Source: Labilibacter sediminis
GTDB taxonomy: Bacteria > Bacteroidota > Bacteroidia > Bacteroidales > Marinilabiliaceae
Reading direction: 5' to 3'
Length of the DNA: 50,797 bases
Assembly (NCBI RefSeq): GCF_005877885.1
Contig: NZ_VCHY01000031.1
Location: forward strand, 1 to 50,797
Below, piece after piece: positions 17,409 through 26,139 of the stretch. Made by a program: the position numbers and the translations under genes. The stretch's first letter is position 1. Every line of letters begins with the position of its first letter. The notes beneath the pieces are model-generated. The model was not told where the DNA came from and did no database searches. It saw only the letters and a list, made by a program, of their open reading frames with translations.

Positions 17409-18527
17409 ATGTATCACTCCAGAATAACAAATCAATTTTCTACTGAAGAACAGTGGATAATCAATCAGATAAAAAACACACCGTCTTCGATCCCGGCCAA
17501 TTTTAATATACATGATGCGCATTCTTTTGCCACTAAAAACGGAATTGCTCCTTATTTGTATTTTCTTATAATGGAGGACAAACAAGGGATTAATCCCGAA
17601 TTGGAAAAATTATTGAAACAGGATTATTTATCCTCATTATTGAGAAACACCAAGATTCATTCGGTATGGAGCGAAATATATCAGTTATTTACAGAACATA
17701 AACTAACTGCCATTCCTTTAAAGGGTATATTCTTATCGAAATACATTTACATTGATTCATCACACAGACCAATGAGCGATATTGATGTGCTCTTTTCATC
17801 AAGTGAATATGAAAAAGCATATCAATTACTACTAAGCTCTGGTGCGGAAAAATCGAATGAAGAAGTTGCTGATCACGATGAGAAAACAGGCCATCACTTA
17901 CCGGGAATTATATACAAAGGCGTACTAATTGAAGTACATAAGAGTTTATTTCCGCTGGATACCAATTATCAGTTACCTATAAGTGAAATATGGCCTTCTA
18001 TTACAAAATTCAAAGATACCTTAACCTTATCACCAGTTCATAATCTCATCTATTTATGTTTGCATACCTATACTACCATGCAAAGAGGAGGTATAAGATT
18101 ATCATGGCTTTTGGATATTTTTCTATTATGCCAGTCGGAGTATTTTATAAAGAGTAAAGGCTTATTTGAAGAAACTTTAATAAAACTAAAACTGGAAAAA
18201 CCGGTTCTAGATGTCCTTCAAAAAACTGATTTTATATTTAATCTTGATTTGGGTTTTATTAGCCATTTAGATTGCAAAAAACTTAGCAACAGAGAACAAG
18301 CTCGATTTATTGGTTTCATTAAAGAATCTGATCAGCAAAACACCAACCACAGCTATACAATTGCATTTGAAAGACTTAAGAACACGAGAGGGATAAAAAA
18401 CAAATTTTTCTTTATCAGAAGTGTAATGCTGTCGAAAAGAAAGAATGAGAATTTTGCCTTTATAAAAAGGACATTCAGGTTAATGTATCGCACTTTAAAT
18501 ATGTTGTTTCATTACAAACGACGGTAA
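17409..18527 (+). CDS. Nucleotidyltransferase-like protein (NTP_transf_5 family)
   Basis: A 372-residue cytoplasmic protein. The stretch IPLKGIFLSKYIY followed by HRPMSDIDVLF (about residues 98-127) is the hallmark of the NTP_transf_5 family. It places the D-x-D metal-binding pair of a polymerase-beta-type fold at DIDVLF, and a later LIEVHKS strand supplies the third acidic residue. The N-terminal and C-terminal parts are helical. Relatives occur near polysaccharide or peptide-modification genes, but no such neighbour is present and the substrate is unknown. It is convergent with a Cse60-like gene through a shared terminator. Confidence 0.72.
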   Translation: MYHSRITNQFSTEEQWIINQIKNTPSSIPANFNIHDAHSFATKNGIAPYLYFLIMEDKQGINPELEKLLKQDYLSSLLRNTKIHSVWSEIYQLFTEHKLTAIPLKGIFLSKYIYIDSSHRPMSDIDVLFSSSEYEKAYQLLLSSGAEKSNEEVADHDEKTGHHLPGIIYKGVLIEVHKSLFPLDTNYQLPISEIWPSITKFKDTLTLSPVHNLIYLCLHTYTTMQRGGIRLSWLLDIFLLCQSEYFIKSKGLFEETLIKLKLEKPVLDVLQKTDFIFNLDLGFISHLDCKKLSNREQARFIGFIKESDQQNTNHSYTIAFERLKNTRGIKNKFFFIRSVMLSKRKNENFAFIKRTFRLMYRTLNMLFHYKRR

Positions 18528-18529
18528 AT

Positions 18530-18562
18530 AAAAAAAGCCATTACCCAGGGTAATGACCTTTT
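18530..18562. terminator. Bidirectional terminator
   Basis: An inverted repeat (cattaccc / gggtaatg, 18539-18555) is flanked by seven A on the left and four T on the right. It suits both the NTP_transf_5 gene (+) and the small gene at 18583-18774 (-), and is stronger for the minus strand. Confidence 0.75.
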
Positions 18563-18582
18563 AAATGTACTAACTTAATTTT

Positions 18583-18774
18583 CTATTCCTGATAAACTAA
18601 CAACGCCGAATATGTATTTACGCCCTGACTTGAATGGGCAGAATACTTTATATCAATTAATTTATCTGTTTCAATCTCATTTTCTTGTAGAAAGTCATTA
18701 ATTTGATGATCAATCGCTTTATCAAAATCATCTACCCCTGTATATTGAAAATGCTTTGTCTGTATCTTACCCAT
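18583..18774 (-). CDS. Cse60-like small protein (DUF2758-type)
   Basis: A 63-residue cytoplasmic protein. The layout, an acidic helix with AIDHQINDFLQEN, then LIDIKYSAHS and a final YSALLVYQE strand, matches the small Cse60/DUF2758 proteins known from spore-forming Firmicutes. There they are sporulation genes of unknown biochemical role. This organism is not expected to form spores, so the fold is probably reused for another purpose. The gene has its own candidate promoter and a strong terminator, which supports it being real. Confidence 0.65.
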   Translation of the reverse strand: MGKIQTKHFQYTGVDDFDKAIDHQINDFLQENEIETDKLIDIKYSAHSSQGVNTYSALLVYQE

Positions 18775-18814
18775 AACTTTATTTTTTTATAGATCATTAA
18801 TAAACTTCGTCAGA

Positions 18815-18850
18815 TTAAGATACGCAAACGAAAGCATTTTGATTCAAAAA
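18815..18850 (-). promoter_or_regulatory. Candidate promoter of the Cse60-like gene
   Basis: On the minus strand TTTTTG (18850-18845) is followed after 22 bp by TATCTTAA (18822-18815), a partial match to TAnnTTTG. Confidence 0.35.
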
Positions 18851-18943
18851 CATTAATAAATTTTAACATTATTTTTTACGTTAGAACGGATGGTTTCATT
18901 TCAAAAAAAGAATGTATAACATCAACTCCTTAACTTTGTTTTT

Positions 18944-19978
18944 TCACTGTGCTTCCATCCATTTTGTAAACTTCTGAAAATCTTGATGATTATCAGACAA
19001 CCACAATAACACATCATCATTATATTTACAGCTGCTGATAAAATAACTAAATGATTCTGTGAAATGACTGCGTTCTATTTTTTCAAAAAAACCTACATAA
19101 AATTCCCACCAAAAACTATACTTACCTTCCGATGACTCTGATAATATTTTAAAAAATGCTGAATTGTTTTCGGCAAATCGAATAAGACGTGTATTATACA
19201 GTGAGTTTACTTTGTTAGAATCGTTTGCCAACTCTGCTGATTTAATCAGACTAACCGCCAGCTCTGCCTCACCAAACTCGCTATGTTCATATCCGGCATT
19301 TAACAGTTGTATCTCGCGCTGACCTTTTTTTCTTACCCCCTGATCCCATAATGCATGCAACAAGTCATATGCTCCTACACTCCTATTGCTGTTTTGCTCT
19401 ATCAGTAAAAAATAATATAAAGGCAACATGGTTTGAATGCGTTCACCTTTATCATACATTATGTAGGCCAAAAGTAAATGACTACTGGAATGAGCAGGAT
19501 ATAATTCTATAGCGTTAATGGCATACTCCTGTGCTTCATCATATTCTTTTTCATTAAAAAGAGCCAAAGCCAGGTTATAATGCAACAAATAGCTCGAAGG
19601 AAAATGTTCTAATCCTTCTTTATAAATTTTAAGTGCTCTCTCTGCTCTACCTAAATTTTCCCAGGCTGAACCATTTAACAAAAATGCATCTTCTTGAAAC
19701 TCCCCTCCTCTTTTAATAATCTTTCCACTATAAACGGCCACATCTTCATCATTCCCCAACGACAAATGGGTTAATGCCAATTCATAACATACCTTGTTTG
19801 ATCCTCTATCCAGCTTATATGCCTGCTTAAACCAGGTTAATGCCTCTTCATAATTCCCCCGTTCAAATTCAACTTTACCTCTATCAAGAATTGTTTCTAA
19901 TTCATCGGACTGAGCCAATAATAAGTGCGAAACAATTATAAACAAGCCTAACAAATAGTTTCTTTTTCCCTTCATCAT
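18944..19978 (-). CDS. Exported TPR-repeat protein
   Basis: A 344-residue protein with an N-terminal signal peptide (about 1-22, ending LLLAQS). At least four tetratricopeptide repeats span about 28-190 (GKVEFERGNYEEALTWFKQA; YNLALALFNEKEYDEAQEYA). A less regular helical region covers about 200-344. It is probably a periplasmic scaffold for protein-protein contacts. Partners are unknown, and no operon link to its neighbours is evident. Confidence 0.75.
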   Translation of the reverse strand: MMKGKRNYLLGLFIIVSHLLLAQSDELETILDRGKVEFERGNYEEALTWFKQAYKLDRGSNKVCYELALTHLSLGNDEDVAVYSGKIIKRGGEFQEDAFLLNGSAWENLGRAERALKIYKEGLEHFPSSYLLHYNLALALFNEKEYDEAQEYAINAIELYPAHSSSHLLLAYIMYDKGERIQTMLPLYYFLLIEQNSNRSVGAYDLLHALWDQGVRKKGQREIQLLNAGYEHSEFGEAELAVSLIKSAELANDSNKVNSLYNTRLIRFAENNSAFFKILSESSEGKYSFWWEFYVGFFEKIERSHFTESFSYFISSCKYNDDVLLWLSDNHQDFQKFTKWMEAQ

Positions 19979-20077
19979 AGTATGTTATCTATTTGCTGTA
20001 AAGAAAACAATTATATACCAAACACTACTTTTTATTAGGGTTAAAAAAGTGTTAAAGCCAGACTTTGACTTTATATG

Positions 20078-21070
20078 CTATAAATAATCCATTGAATGCA
20101 ATATGGATTCTATTTGTCGCACATAATATGCTTTGTTTTGTTTTTTGGGCGCATAAACAAAACCTTCAATCATTATGAGTTTGTTTTGCTTTTCATCCTT
20201 AATAAAATAGTCCACAAAAGGTCCCCCCATAAAGTAGCCATTTACTTTCCACAAGCCCCTGATTTCAATAACCTCGGTATTATTAATCTTTAATGTCTTT
20301 ATTAATACAGGTAGTGCTTTTTCGGTAACCATATACGACTTTGCATAAGGACCCGGAATATAAGTTTTACAAACAGAATCGCGCAGGGCAACCAAATCGG
20401 TACAATTTAATGACTCTACGTCCGGCATATCAAAAGAATGTAACACTACACTTTGAATAGTTTCTAATTTATCAAAGCGAAACCAGCTGAAGTTTAAAGT
20501 ATCTTTTACCAAACGATAACCTCTGGGTAACACCATATTTATGCCATACCTGCTTTTTATAAAGTCTTTTGTTGCTGCATCAGCTCCGTTTAAATTTGCC
20601 TTTTGCATACTCTTTATATCACCGTAATATAAAAAATCAAAAATCTTATTTCTGTTATTTGAGAATAACGAAGCAAATGCATGTACTTCATCAATGGTTA
20701 CTTTTAATACTTGCTGATGACTTGCCCATACGTCCTTTTGATATTGAATATCATTTTCTCCTGATTTATTTTGATTTACAATGATGATATTTCGATAAGC
20801 TTTAAAATGTCCTTCAAAAGCTGTTGGCGTTATAGTCGTCATCTTAAAAGTTGGTTCAGGCTGTGGAATACAAGGAAACTCATCTCTTGCAAAATCTACC
20901 AGCAATGATTTTACTTCAGAATTTTGTAAATCATTATCCATTACCAATAACAATTCACCCGGAGCACCAATGGCTCTGCCCTTTGAATTACTTTGATGCA
21001 TATCGCATCCATATAAATAGATAAAAAGTGTTAATACAAAGACCTTAAGACTATTGTTGCTTAGCTTCAT
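20078..21070 (-). CDS. DUF4837 family lipoprotein
   Basis: With the start at 21070 the protein has 330 residues and a clean lipoprotein signal (VFLTLFIYLYGC-type lipobox, Cys22). The body carries DUF4837 features: GAPGELLLVMDN, then PQPEPTFKMTT, AYRNIIIVN, FSWFRFD, and a C-terminal DYFIKDEKQNKLIMIEGFVY strand pair. DUF4837 is a Bacteroidota-restricted envelope family of unknown role. A longer in-frame start at 21103 adds 11 residues before the signal and is rejected. Confidence 0.8.
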   Translation of the reverse strand: MKLSNNSLKVFVLTLFIYLYGCDMHQSNSKGRAIGAPGELLLVMDNDLQNSEVKSLLVDFARDEFPCIPQPEPTFKMTTITPTAFEGHFKAYRNIIIVNQNKSGENDIQYQKDVWASHQQVLKVTIDEVHAFASLFSNNRNKIFDFLYYGDIKSMQKANLNGADAATKDFIKSRYGINMVLPRGYRLVKDTLNFSWFRFDKLETIQSVVLHSFDMPDVESLNCTDLVALRDSVCKTYIPGPYAKSYMVTEKALPVLIKTLKINNTEVIEIRGLWKVNGYFMGGPFVDYFIKDEKQNKLIMIEGFVYAPKKQNKAYYVRQIESILHSMDYL

Positions 21071-21261
21071 GTTTTGTGGGATTCTTATTTGATTGAATAG
21101 CATAACATTAAATTTTAGGAAAGTAAGACAATGTTTGAAAAATGATCTGTGTGCTAATTTTAATATAAACTCCTGCCTCGAAAAGGGAATAACGAAGCAG
21201 GATTTATAAGAATTTCTTTTATAACTTGTCGGGAATTATTATCAATTACTACAGTACTAAC

Positions 21262-21939
21262 TTATTGCAACATAAATTTTATCGGAACCTGATATGAAAC
21301 AGGAACTGCTTTTACTCCTTGTTTACCAGGTTTCCAGTCGGGCATTCCGGAAACAACCCTCATCGCTTCTTTATCGATAGCCGGATCTACACCTCTAAGA
21401 ATTTTAACATCGCTGACTTTACCTGTTTTACTGATGACAAAAGATAAATACACCGTTCCTTTAATACCGTTCTCCTGGGCAATAACAGGATAGTTTACCG
21501 ATGATGACAAATACTTTAGCAATGCCTTTTCTCCTCCAGGAAATTCAGGCTTGTGCTCCAATGAGAAAAAAGGAACAGGATCATCGTTTATCTCATCCTC
21601 CATTAAAGCATCTAAATCTACTCCCAAATCTTCGGTTGATTCCGTATTTATTTCAAGCTCTTCAACTATTTCGGTTTCATCATCCACAATAATTAATTGC
21701 TCAATCGAAATCTTTTTAGGAGGCACAATTTCCGGCTCTGGTTTTTCTAGTGTCACTATAGGAGGTAACTCTTCATCAACCATACCAACTCCATTATCAA
21801 CAAGGATTCCAACATCATTATGTGTAGTTTCCCATTCAAAGGCAACCAATGCTGCTCCTAAGGCCATTATAAAACCTATTTGCAAAAACATGGTTCGTTT
21901 TCTCTCCAGATCTGCTTTTTTCGTTTTTTTTACATCCAT
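21262..21939 (-). CDS. TonB-family energy transducer
   Basis: A 225-residue inner-membrane protein with one N-terminal membrane helix (about 18-36). An acidic and proline-containing periplasmic linker (ELPPIVTLEKPEPEIVPPKK) follows. The C-terminal TonB domain (about 138-225) has YPVIAQENGIKGTVYLSF, a GKV--VKILRG segment and PVSYQVPIKFML, typical of Bacteroidota TonB proteins that end in a beta-strand pairing with outer-membrane TonB boxes. No exbB/exbD or TonB-dependent receptor is nearby, so it depends on a distant motor complex. Confidence 0.9.
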   Translation of the reverse strand: MDVKKTKKADLERKRTMFLQIGFIMALGAALVAFEWETTHNDVGILVDNGVGMVDEELPPIVTLEKPEPEIVPPKKISIEQLIIVDDETEIVEELEINTESTEDLGVDLDALMEDEINDDPVPFFSLEHKPEFPGGEKALLKYLSSSVNYPVIAQENGIKGTVYLSFVISKTGKVSDVKILRGVDPAIDKEAMRVVSGMPDWKPGKQGVKAVPVSYQVPIKFMLQ

Positions 21940-21960
21940 AATTCAAATCTTTAAAGGTTA

Positions 21961-21983
21961 TGTAGCTGAAATATTCAGTTACA
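21961..21983. promoter_or_regulatory. Candidate operator palindrome upstream of the TonB-family gene
   Basis: tgtagctgaa and ttcagttaca form 10-bp arms with one mismatch around a 3-bp centre, 21 bp upstream of the TonB gene start. The size and position suit a dimeric repressor, but no regulator can be named. Confidence 0.3.
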
Positions 21984-22109
21984 TCCTTTTATAGCCAACT
22001 CCCGTACCAAAACATCAGCGCAAACTCCAACCAAACCACAAAGCTCTAAAAACAAAACAATTACAGCAACCAACAAACAAAATCCACATATTTTTAAAAT
22101 GCGCAATAA

Positions 22110-22137
22110 CGCCCAGGTGGGCGAAAAAAATCGCCCA
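22110..22137. promoter_or_regulatory. CGCCC/GGGCG inverted-repeat cluster
   Basis: cgccca (22110-22115) and tgggcg (22118-22123) form one palindrome. gggcga (22119-22124) and tcgccc (22131-22136) form a second, overlapping it. This GC-rich cluster stands out in AT-rich DNA about 110 bp upstream of the activator gene. It could be a protein-binding site or a transcript hairpin. Confidence 0.3.
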
Positions 22138-22217
22138 ATCAGTTAAAATAGCCCATTGACAAGCACATCTGAAAAGCTTATTTAGGATAGAATATCACCG
22201 GATAGCTAAAATTTGCC

Positions 22218-22225
22218 TAGTTTTG
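22218..22225 (+). promoter_or_regulatory. -7 element of the sigma-54 activator gene
   Basis: TAGTTTTG matches TAnnTTTG. Transcription would start near 22232, about 15 nt before the ATG. No clear -33 box was found. Confidence 0.35.
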
Positions 22226-22246
22226 TTCTTTTAATGCAGTATTTAA

Positions 22247-23956
22247 ATGAACAGCTATAGCATTCACAAAATCACATCATTTATTAATGAATATTTGAGT
22301 TCTCATTTAAAAGATCTTTTCAATGAGCCATTCCGCATCATGCTTTTAGATGAGAATAAAAAGCTTGTATTAAAATGGGATGCTTCTCCAAATGAAGGAA
22401 CTTTAGGTACTGAAAATGCAATGCTTATATCATTGCAGAACCTTAACCATTCGAAACAAATAAAAGATACTTCCCTGGGTCTTATCCCTATTCAGCTGCA
22501 TAATACAAGCTATCATATTGGTATCTGCATACAAGGAGATGCTGCTAAAGCTGATGCCTACTTAAGACTTATAAAGGCTTTGCTTAAAGAATCGGTTCAA
22601 GCATATATAAACCAACAAGTAATTAATAAAAACGAGCAATTTACTTTTGCCATTATGAACTCGATTCATTTTGGTGTAATTGCGACAAACTTAACAGGCG
22701 GAATAATTTACGCCAATGACAATGCCTGCCGAACCCTGAATATTAGAAGACGAGAATTGCTAAATCTTCCCATTAAAAGCTTACTGCACAACTGGGATTC
22801 GGTGAGTAAAATTGTTAGCTCCGGAAATACAATTCAAAACGAAGAATTTGTATTTGTTACGCCCGCTGAATCTATGAAATTTAGCGTAAACGTTTCACCC
22901 ATTAACGATGCAAATGACAACAAAATTGGTTTTGTAATTACCCTAAGATCTATTGATAAAGTATATCAACTGGTTAATAAATATACCGGAATGCATGCGC
23001 GTTATTCTTTTGATGATATTATAGGAAAGAGTAGACTTATGCGTCAGGTAATTGATTATGCAAAAACCATATCCAATAGTCCTTCAACTATTTTAATTGA
23101 GGGCGAAAGTGGTACAGGTAAAGAAGTTTTTGCCCAAAGTATTCACAATGCCAGTAACCGAAATAAAAACTCTTTTGTTGCTATAAACTGTGCTGCCATT
23201 GCCGAGAATTTAATTGAAAGTGAATTATTTGGTTATGACGACGGGGCTTTTACCGGCGCTAAAAAAGGAGGACACCCGGGCAAGTTTGAACTGGCCAATA
23301 ATGGAACGCTTTTTTTAGATGAAATTGGCGATATGAAACCAGACATGCAGGTTAAACTTTTAAGAGCCATACAAGAAAGCAGCATAACTCGTGTAGGTGG
23401 CAATAAAGTCATTCCAATTGATGTAAGAATTATTGCGGCTACCAATAAAAATCTTCAGCAAGAGGTAGAAAACGGTAATTTCAGGATGGATCTATACTAC
23501 CGAATCAGTGTTATCCCCCTTCTCATTCCTTCCTTAAGAGAAAGAAAAGGAGACCTTCCCTCTTTAATCCGTTTTTTTCTGAACCAGAAAAGCCTGAAAT
23601 TACAAAAGAATATTCCTCCTATGGGTTATTCAACCTTACAACAACTTTTGGATTATGATTGGCCAGGCAATGTACGTGAGTTGGAAAACTACATAGAACA
23701 ACTCGTTAACTTCGATGGAAAAATTACATTGGAAAGATATCAGAACCAAAAAAAAGAAACACAAAAAGCCGAACCTACTCCGACAAATTATTCGGAAAAT
23801 ATCATTTCTACGCTTTCGCTGAAAGAAATGGAAAAAAGGCACATTATTAAAGCCTTAACTGATAACAACGGTAACATGTCACAAACTGCTAAAATTTTAG
23901 AGATTAGCAGAAATACATTATACCTTAAAATGAAAAAGTATCAAATAAGGCAATAA
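22247..23956 (+). CDS. PAS-domain sigma-54-dependent transcriptional activator
   Basis: A 569-residue enhancer-binding protein activating sigma-54 RNA polymerase. Residues 1-125 are an unassigned sensory region, possibly GAF-like. About 128-225 are a PAS domain (MNSIHFGVIATNLTGGIIYA). The central AAA+ domain has Walker A GESGTGKE from 286, canonical GAFTGA at 333-338, Walker B GTLFLDEIGDM and RMDLYYRI. A Fis-type helix-turn-helix ends the protein (NMSQTAKILEISRNTLYLKM). There is no receiver domain, so it senses directly. It lies 179 bp upstream of and parallel to the hydrogenase operon, in front of a possible -24/-12 promoter, and is the obvious candidate for controlling it (inference). Confidence 0.9.
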   Translation: MNSYSIHKITSFINEYLSSHLKDLFNEPFRIMLLDENKKLVLKWDASPNEGTLGTENAMLISLQNLNHSKQIKDTSLGLIPIQLHNTSYHIGICIQGDAAKADAYLRLIKALLKESVQAYINQQVINKNEQFTFAIMNSIHFGVIATNLTGGIIYANDNACRTLNIRRRELLNLPIKSLLHNWDSVSKIVSSGNTIQNEEFVFVTPAESMKFSVNVSPINDANDNKIGFVITLRSIDKVYQLVNKYTGMHARYSFDDIIGKSRLMRQVIDYAKTISNSPSTILIEGESGTGKEVFAQSIHNASNRNKNSFVAINCAAIAENLIESELFGYDDGAFTGAKKGGHPGKFELANNGTLFLDEIGDMKPDMQVKLLRAIQESSITRVGGNKVIPIDVRIIAATNKNLQQEVENGNFRMDLYYRISVIPLLIPSLRERKGDLPSLIRFFLNQKSLKLQKNIPPMGYSTLQQLLDYDWPGNVRELENYIEQLVNFDGKITLERYQNQKKETQKAEPTPTNYSENIISTLSLKEMEKRHIIKALTDNNGNMSQTAKILEISRNTLYLKMKKYQIRQ

Positions 23957-23964
23957 ACAGCAAC

Positions 23965-24034
23965 TGTCCTATAATTGCACACTGTATCATTTTGAGACAT
24001 GCAGAAATATTAAATTGTCCTATTTCTGAACAAT
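23965..24034 (+). promoter_or_regulatory. Candidate upstream activator sites of the hydrogenase operon
   Basis: The octamer TGTCCTAT occurs twice in direct orientation (23965-23972 and 24016-24023), 51 bp apart. The second copy lies inside attgt...acaat (24014-24034), an inverted repeat. Both are 82-133 bp upstream of the candidate -24 element, the usual distance for enhancer sites of sigma-54 activators. Confidence 0.35.
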
Positions 24035-24097
24035 ACTATATTTATTCCCAGCCCCACTACGTTTCTTAACCACTACTGTTCAAATACTTATAATTTC

Positions 24098-24113
24098 TGG
24101 CATCAATTTAGAT
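24098..24113 (+). promoter_or_regulatory. Possible sigma-54 (-24/-12) promoter
   Basis: TGGCAT (24098-24103) fits the -24 element well. At the required 10-bp spacing the -12 doublet is GA (24111-24112) instead of GC, so this is a partial match. Transcription would start near 24124, just before the ATG at 24136. Confidence 0.35.
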
Positions 24114-24135
24114 TATACCGACAGAAATTATTGGT

Positions 24136-24390
24136 ATGGAGACAAATCAATCAAAGCACAAAATCAGAATATGCCTGGGAAGCTCATGCTATACCAGAGG
24201 CAATGCTGAAAATCTAAAAATCATACAATCATTTGTTGAAGAAAACAATTTGAATGTAAACCTGGATTTTCGAGGTCACTTATGTCATGAAGATTGTAAC
24301 CGGGGACCGGTACTTTCTATCGATGAAGTATTGTATGAAGAAGTTCAGCCTTTTCAGGTAGAGAAACTATTACAAGAAAAATTGATTTAA
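24136..24390 (+). CDS. Thioredoxin-like [2Fe-2S] ferredoxin (NuoE/HydC-like)
   Basis: An 84-residue cytoplasmic protein with the thioredoxin-like [2Fe-2S] pattern: Cys13 and Cys18 (CLGSSC, C-x4-C) and Cys50 and Cys54 (CHEDC, C-x3-C) followed by NRGP. It is equivalent to the C-terminal half of NuoE/HydC electron-transfer subunits. As the first gene of the hydrogenase set, 9 nt before the sensory hydrogenase gene, it probably shuttles electrons to or from that enzyme. Confidence 0.88.
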   Translation: METNQSKHKIRICLGSSCYTRGNAENLKIIQSFVEENNLNVNLDFRGHLCHEDCNRGPVLSIDEVLYEEVQPFQVEKLLQEKLI

Positions 24391-24399
24391 AACATCATA

Positions 24400-26139
24400 A
24401 TGAACACAAAGCCCATATATACCATAGAAAATGATTGTAAGGACTGTTACAAATGCGTGCGTAACTGTCCTTCAAAGGCCATAAAAATTACAGAACAAAT
24501 GGCTTCAATTATTGACGATTTGTGTATTTACTGTGGTCATTGTGTTTCTATTTGTCCCGCCCAGGCCAAGCAAGTACGTGACGGTATTTCAAGAGTAAAA
24601 CAAATTATTAAATCGGGAACAAAAACCGTTGTATCATTAGCTCCGGCATTTCGTTCGGAGTTTAATGATACATCTGAAAAAGAATTCATCAGCCAATTAA
24701 AAACATTGGGTTTTAACTACATTTCGGAAACTGCTTTAGGAGCTCAGATTGTAACGGGGCACACTGAGCAGTTTTTGAAAGCTCGTAAAAAAGGAATATA
24801 CATTTCATCAGCTTGCCCTGGAGTAGTTGAACTGATAAAAAAATACTACCCAAAATTGGTTTCTAATATCACACCTTTTATGTCGCCCATGCTTACACAT
24901 GCAAAATCACTTAAGCAACAATTAGGCAACGACACAAAAGTGATATTCATCGGTCCCTGTATCGCTAAAAAAGCGGAAGCTGATCAGCATCCTAACCTGA
25001 TAGATACCGCTATTTCTTTTAAAGAATTAAAACAATGGATGGATGAAGAAAAGCCCCAAACCGATGTTACCGACACCAATTCGGGCTCAAACTTTTTCCC
25101 CTATAAAGCCAACGAAGGAAACAACTATCCTGTTAACGGAGGAATGATTGAAACCTTTTCAAAACAATGGGATAATAACTTACTAAAACTGTCTTTTTCA
25201 GGAATTACTGAAATAAAGAAAGTTCTTAACAATATTGAAACCGTTCAACACGATGGCCCTATATTTCTGGAGCTATTACTCTGCGATGGAGGTTGTATCA
25301 ACGGACCTGGCTGCAGCAGCGAAGTAAATCCTGTTCAAAAAAAGATTGATATTCATTTCAGTCACAACAAAGCCAATAAAAAAGAGAATACGCCTATCAA
25401 TGTAAATATTGAATGTGATTATTTTGGCACACCTAACGTTAATGCTCCTAAACCTGACCCTCAAAAAATACAGGATATACTCTATAGTATAGGAAAAACA
25501 GATCCTAGCGAAGAGCTTAACTGTGGAAGCTGTGGTTACAATACCTGTCGCGAATTTGCCCAGGCCACTTTAACCGGAATGGCCGAAACCAATATGTGCA
25601 TATCACATCTGCGTAAGATAGCCCATAACCAGGCTACCCTATTACTGAAGAAAATTCCTTCAGGTGTTATTGTCATCGATCATCAATTTAGCATTGTGGA
25701 GATGAACTACAATTATGCAAAAATGCTGGGGCACGAAGCTATTGAGTTATTTAATGCCAATTCAGGAATGAAAGGGATAAATATGAATACGCTGGGATTT
25801 TTTACCGACTATTTTAAAACAGCCATTCACACAGGTAAAGAATATAACCAGATACCGGTTAATCAAAACGGTCATAACTTTCAGTTATCCATTTTTAATA
25901 TACAAAAACACAAACTCATTACCGGAATCATCCAAAACTTAAATAGCAAAGAGTTTAAAGCAGATATTATTGAAAACCGTACACGCGAAGTGATTAAGAA
26001 GAATATGGAAACCGTTCAGAAAATTGCTACCCTTTTAGGAGAAAATGCCTCTTATACAGATTCTTTACTAAACTCCATATTACAAGATCACTCTAACAAT
26101 CAAGATATTAAACCACAACCAAGTTTAATCAATGAATAG
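24400..26139 (+). CDS. PAS-containing group C (sensory, HydS-like) [FeFe]-hydrogenase
   Basis: A 579-residue cytoplasmic protein. Two [4Fe-4S] sites come first (Cys13/16/19/23 and Cys42/45/48/52). The H-cluster domain follows: L1 SSACPG (Ala138, Cys139), L2 GPCIAKK (Cys187), L3 LLCDGGCINGPG (Cys295, Cys299). Next is a further [4Fe-4S] domain (Cys375, 378, 383, 400) and a PAS domain at about 415-520. All four H-cluster Cys ligands are present, but the proton-transfer Cys of TSCCP is Ala138, and the Met of L3 is Leu. This substitution and the PAS tail are hallmarks of the sensory HydS type, so the protein should bind H2 but turn over slowly. The phosphatase gene overlaps its 3' end by 8 bp. Confidence 0.9.
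   Translation: MNTKPIYTIENDCKDCYKCVRNCPSKAIKITEQMASIIDDLCIYCGHCVSICPAQAKQVRDGISRVKQIIKSGTKTVVSLAPAFRSEFNDTSEKEFISQLKTLGFNYISETALGAQIVTGHTEQFLKARKKGIYISSACPGVVELIKKYYPKLVSNITPFMSPMLTHAKSLKQQLGNDTKVIFIGPCIAKKAEADQHPNLIDTAISFKELKQWMDEEKPQTDVTDTNSGSNFFPYKANEGNNYPVNGGMIETFSKQWDNNLLKLSFSGITEIKKVLNNIETVQHDGPIFLELLLCDGGCINGPGCSSEVNPVQKKIDIHFSHNKANKKENTPINVNIECDYFGTPNVNAPKPDPQKIQDILYSIGKTDPSEELNCGSCGYNTCREFAQATLTGMAETNMCISHLRKIAHNQATLLLKKIPSGVIVIDHQFSIVEMNYNYAKMLGHEAIELFNANSGMKGINMNTLGFFTDYFKTAIHTGKEYNQIPVNQNGHNFQLSIFNIQKHKLITGIIQNLNSKEFKADIIENRTREVIKKNMETVQKIATLLGENASYTDSLLNSILQDHSNNQDIKPQPSLINE

Larger units (their letters stand above)
21940..22246. other. Divergent control region between the TonB gene and the sigma-54 activator gene
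   Basis: This 307-bp gap holds two inverted-repeat features annotated separately (21961-21983 and 22110-22137) and the activator's -7 box. No RNA gene or open frame is convincing. Confidence 0.5.
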
